22,787 nt of DNA from Methanosarcinales archaeon (GTDB lineage: Archaea; Nanobdellota; Nanobdellia; Woesearchaeales; CG1-02-33-12). Every line of letters begins with the position of its first letter. The first letter of the stretch is position 1. Location: positions 1 to 22,787 of the forward strand of contig JAFCBX010000005.1 in assembly GCA_017610505.1 (NCBI GenBank). The letters run 5' to 3'. The notes under the pieces are model-generated. The model was not told where the DNA came from, ran no database searches, and saw only the letters and a program-made list of their open reading frames with translations. Shown here in pieces: positions 21,791-22,787 of the stretch. The position numbers were made by a program, and so were the translations under genes.

Positions 21791-21905
21791 TTAAATGTGT
21801 TATCCTTTTATTATAAAATAATTTGCTTTCTCATTTATTAAACCCCCAGTTTTATCTCCCTAATAATTCACCTTAGGGAAATAGTTTTGGGATAACACAA
21901 TTTAG
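21791..21905 (+). ncRNA. Candidate structured non-coding RNA closed by a long helix
   Basis: TGTGTTATCC (21796-21805) pairs perfectly with GGATAACACA (21890-21899). After one bulged A the helix continues with TAAA (21792-21795) and TTTA (21901-21904), plus G-U pairs at each end (21791/21905 and 21806/21889). Inside are a 7-bp hairpin TCCCTAA/TTAGGGA (21857-21879, 9-nt loop) and a 5-bp hairpin at 21810-21822. A TATA-like TATTTAAAAA near 21766-21775 would start transcription at the foot of the helix. The G-U pairs favour the plus strand, because they become A-C mismatches on the other. No known RNA family recognised; not a tRNA. Confidence 0.5.
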
Positions 21906-22038
21906 TGCTAAATAGAAAGATTTAAAAAGGAACCCCCATCCCCAAACATATATCGGGACTTTTTGACTATTTGTCGGTAAGGTTTTTTAGGCAATTGTTT
22001 TTTTGTTTCTGAGGAGAAATTTAATCAAGATTATACAA

Positions 22039-22191
22039 ATGGTAGATTATAAAATAATTAAGCATTGCAGATTGTGCAGGAAAAGATTTGTTGTTAATAA
22101 AGGAGAATCAAAAAGAATTTATTGCGATGAGTGCAAACTAAAAATTGAAAATCAGGATAATCAGGATAACGATATGGAGGAAGTAAAATGA
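22039..22191 (+). CDS. Zinc-ribbon micro-protein
   Basis: 50 residues from ATG 22039. The core is CRLCRKRFVVNKGESKRIYCDEC, a CxxC-x(14)-CxxC zinc ribbon, followed by an acidic tail (NQDNQDNDMEE). The nearest Shine-Dalgarno match (GAGGAG, 22011-22016) is 22 nt upstream of this ATG, so initiation may instead be leaderless or at a non-ATG codon between (frame is open back to TTG 22003). Its stop overlaps the ATG of the truncated cold-shock gene (ATGA, 22188-22191). Function unknown; adjacency suggests a nucleic-acid-related role. Confidence 0.65.
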   Translation: MVDYKIIKHCRLCRKRFVVNKGESKRIYCDECKLKIENQDNQDNDMEEVK

Positions 22192-22329
22192 GCTGAAGAT
22201 GGCAAGGAGTATTTTGTCCACCAATCAGGGATTCAGGAAGGAGTCACACTGCAGGAAAACGATTCAGTAACCTTTGATGTCGAGCAAGGAGACAGAGGAC
22301 CAAAAGCGGTCAACGTTAACAAAGAATAA
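22188..22329 (+). pseudogene. Cold-shock-domain protein lacking its N-terminal half
   Basis: The frame from 22192 reads AEDGKEYFVHQSGIQEGVTL, then ENDSVTFDVEQGDRGPKAVNVNKE and stops at TAA 22327-22329. This is the C-terminal two thirds of a CspA-type cold-shock domain, with the RNP-2-like FVHQSGI. The first third, including the start and the KGFGFI RNP-1 motif, is absent. A well-placed ribosome site (GGAGG, 22176-22180) and ATG 22188 are present but read M-S-stop. It looks as if roughly 20 codons just after the start were deleted, either in the genome or in the assembly. Readthrough from the zinc-ribbon frame (same frame, across TGA 22189-22191) would give an incomplete domain. Confidence 0.7.
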
Positions 22330-22340
22330 ATAAAATAAAT

Positions 22341-22357
22341 AGATTTTTTACTTTTTT
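22341..22357 (+). terminator. T-rich stretch, possible archaeal terminator
   Basis: Two T-runs (TTTTTT and TTTTTT within AGATTTTTTACTTTTTTG) follow the cold-shock remnant and precede the helicase promoter. Archaeal termination often uses such oligo-T tracts. Confidence 0.35.
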
Positions 22358-22358
22358 G

Positions 22359-22450
22359 TTTATAAAACAAAATACTTTTGTGAAAGGTAGAAAAGGCATT
22401 TGATCAATCTAATGAACACTTCGCTTTTTCTGAATAATCTATTATTGAGG
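22359..22450 (+). promoter_or_regulatory. Promoter and leader of the DEAD-box helicase gene
   Basis: TTTATAAAA at 22359-22367 predicts a start near 22390 and thus an unusually long leader (~67 nt) for this window. GAGG (22447-22450) is a ribosome site 6 nt before ATG 22457. Confidence 0.5.
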
Positions 22451-22456
22451 TAGAAA

Positions 22457-22787
22457 ATGAATGCATTTAATAGCTTTAAATTCAGCGATGAATTAATGGA
22501 ATCAATTGAAAAACTTGGGTTTGATAGCCCTACTCAGATACAGAGCAATTCAATACCCTATATACTTCAGGGCAAGGATGTAATAGGGGAATCTGAAACC
22601 GGTTCAGGCAAGACACTTGCTTTTGGCTCAGGAATAGTTGAAAAAACAATTCCTGGAAATGGGCTTCAGGCGCTGGTAATAACGCCGACAAGAGAGCTTG
22701 CAGAGCAAGTCAAGAAAGAATTAAAGAAGATTGCAGTAAACAAGAAACTAAACATAATTTCTGTTTACGGAGGGGTTGCAATAAACC
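22457..22787 (+). CDS. DEAD-box RNA helicase, 3'-truncated by window end
   Basis: 110 residues visible and the frame is open to the window edge. The Q motif region is F9 with GFDSPTQIQSNSIP (21-34). Motif I is SETGSGKT (46-53), with Glu in place of the usual Thr or Gln. Motif Ia is PTRELA (77-82), and the GG of motif Ib is at 105-106. The DEAD motif itself lies beyond the window. It would unwind RNA duplexes using ATP. Its place beside a cold-shock-domain gene suggests RNA structure control at low temperature, an inference from context. Confidence 0.93.
   Translation, partial: MNAFNSFKFSDELMESIEKLGFDSPTQIQSNSIPYILQGKDVIGESETGSGKTLAFGSGIVEKTIPGNGLQALVITPTRELAEQVKKELKKIAVNKKLNIISVYGGVAIN

Larger units (their letters stand above)
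21633..22038. other. Intergenic region between S19e and the zinc-ribbon gene
   Basis: About 400 bases without a convincing protein gene. It holds the S19e promoter, two AT-rich inverted repeats, the candidate structured RNA, a 14-nt dyad ATTTAG-tg-CTAAAT (21900-21913) that overlaps the end of the RNA helix, and a second TATA-like TTTAAAAA (21921-21928) predicting a start near 21951 for the zinc-ribbon gene. Confidence 0.6.

Noticed and set aside
21791..21905. tRNA or RNase P RNA in the structured gap
   Set aside because: No T-loop GTTC motif or cloverleaf, and too short for RNase P RNA; left as an unassigned structured RNA.

Overview
The window comes from an AT-rich archaeon, most likely a DPANN lineage such as Woesearchaeota or Pacearchaeota. 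The archaeal identity rests on ribosomal proteins L31e, L39e and S19e, RNA polymerase subunit Rpo11, a PDCD5-family DNA-binding protein, Cbf5, DUF357, and TATA boxes placed about 26-27 nt upstream of many start codons. The lineage guess is an inference from the small bacterial-flavoured gene set and many unknown surface proteins; there is no 16S gene here to prove it.

Layout. Positions 1-1319 hold the 3' part of a secreted polysaccharide-deacetylase-like gene with two C-terminal GWNLIS repeats, broken by an in-frame TGA. A winged-helix regulator (minus strand) is divergent from a METTL5-like RNA methyltransferase. From 2701 to 7693 runs one tight operon: rpo11, AMMECR1-domain gene, prenyl diphosphate synthase, ispG, ispD, ispF, ispE. 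After an unknown gene, ispH (8595-9404) has its own promoter and converges on a cis-prenyltransferase (uppS type). Together these encode the late part of the bacterial MEP route to IPP/DMAPP, plus all-trans (GGPP type) and cis (polyprenyl carrier) chain elongation. dxs and dxr are not in the window.

Positions 10159-15627 (minus strand) are a six-gene cluster of unrecognised surface proteins: a lipoprotein-like protein, a small membrane protein, a coiled-coil protein, then after a promoter with a perfect 14-bp palindrome an HTH-TM-LysM protein, a coiled-coil protein apparently starting at ATT, and a TM-LysM-coiled-coil protein. The last two are paralogues of each other. This is the best candidate for an undescribed system.

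Positions 15754-17401 hold a SAM methyltransferase, a CYTH-domain protein and a DUF357 protein, each with a leaderless-type promoter. On the minus strand from 21611 down to 17385 lie two informational operons: S19e-PDCD5-L39e-L31e-small ORF, and cbf5-DUF2284-DUF1461. S19e and L31e both carry long Lys/Glu-rich tails. L39e lies at 20286-20459.

The gap 21633-22038 is rich in inverted repeats, including a possible structured RNA of about 115 nt. It is followed by a zinc-ribbon micro-protein, a cold-shock-domain gene lacking its first half, and the start of a DEAD-box helicase that runs off the window.

Two translation modes are visible: leaderless starts at operon heads, and GGTG(A)-type Shine-Dalgarno sites at several internal genes. 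A repeated TAA-A-ATG junction suggests termination-reinitiation.
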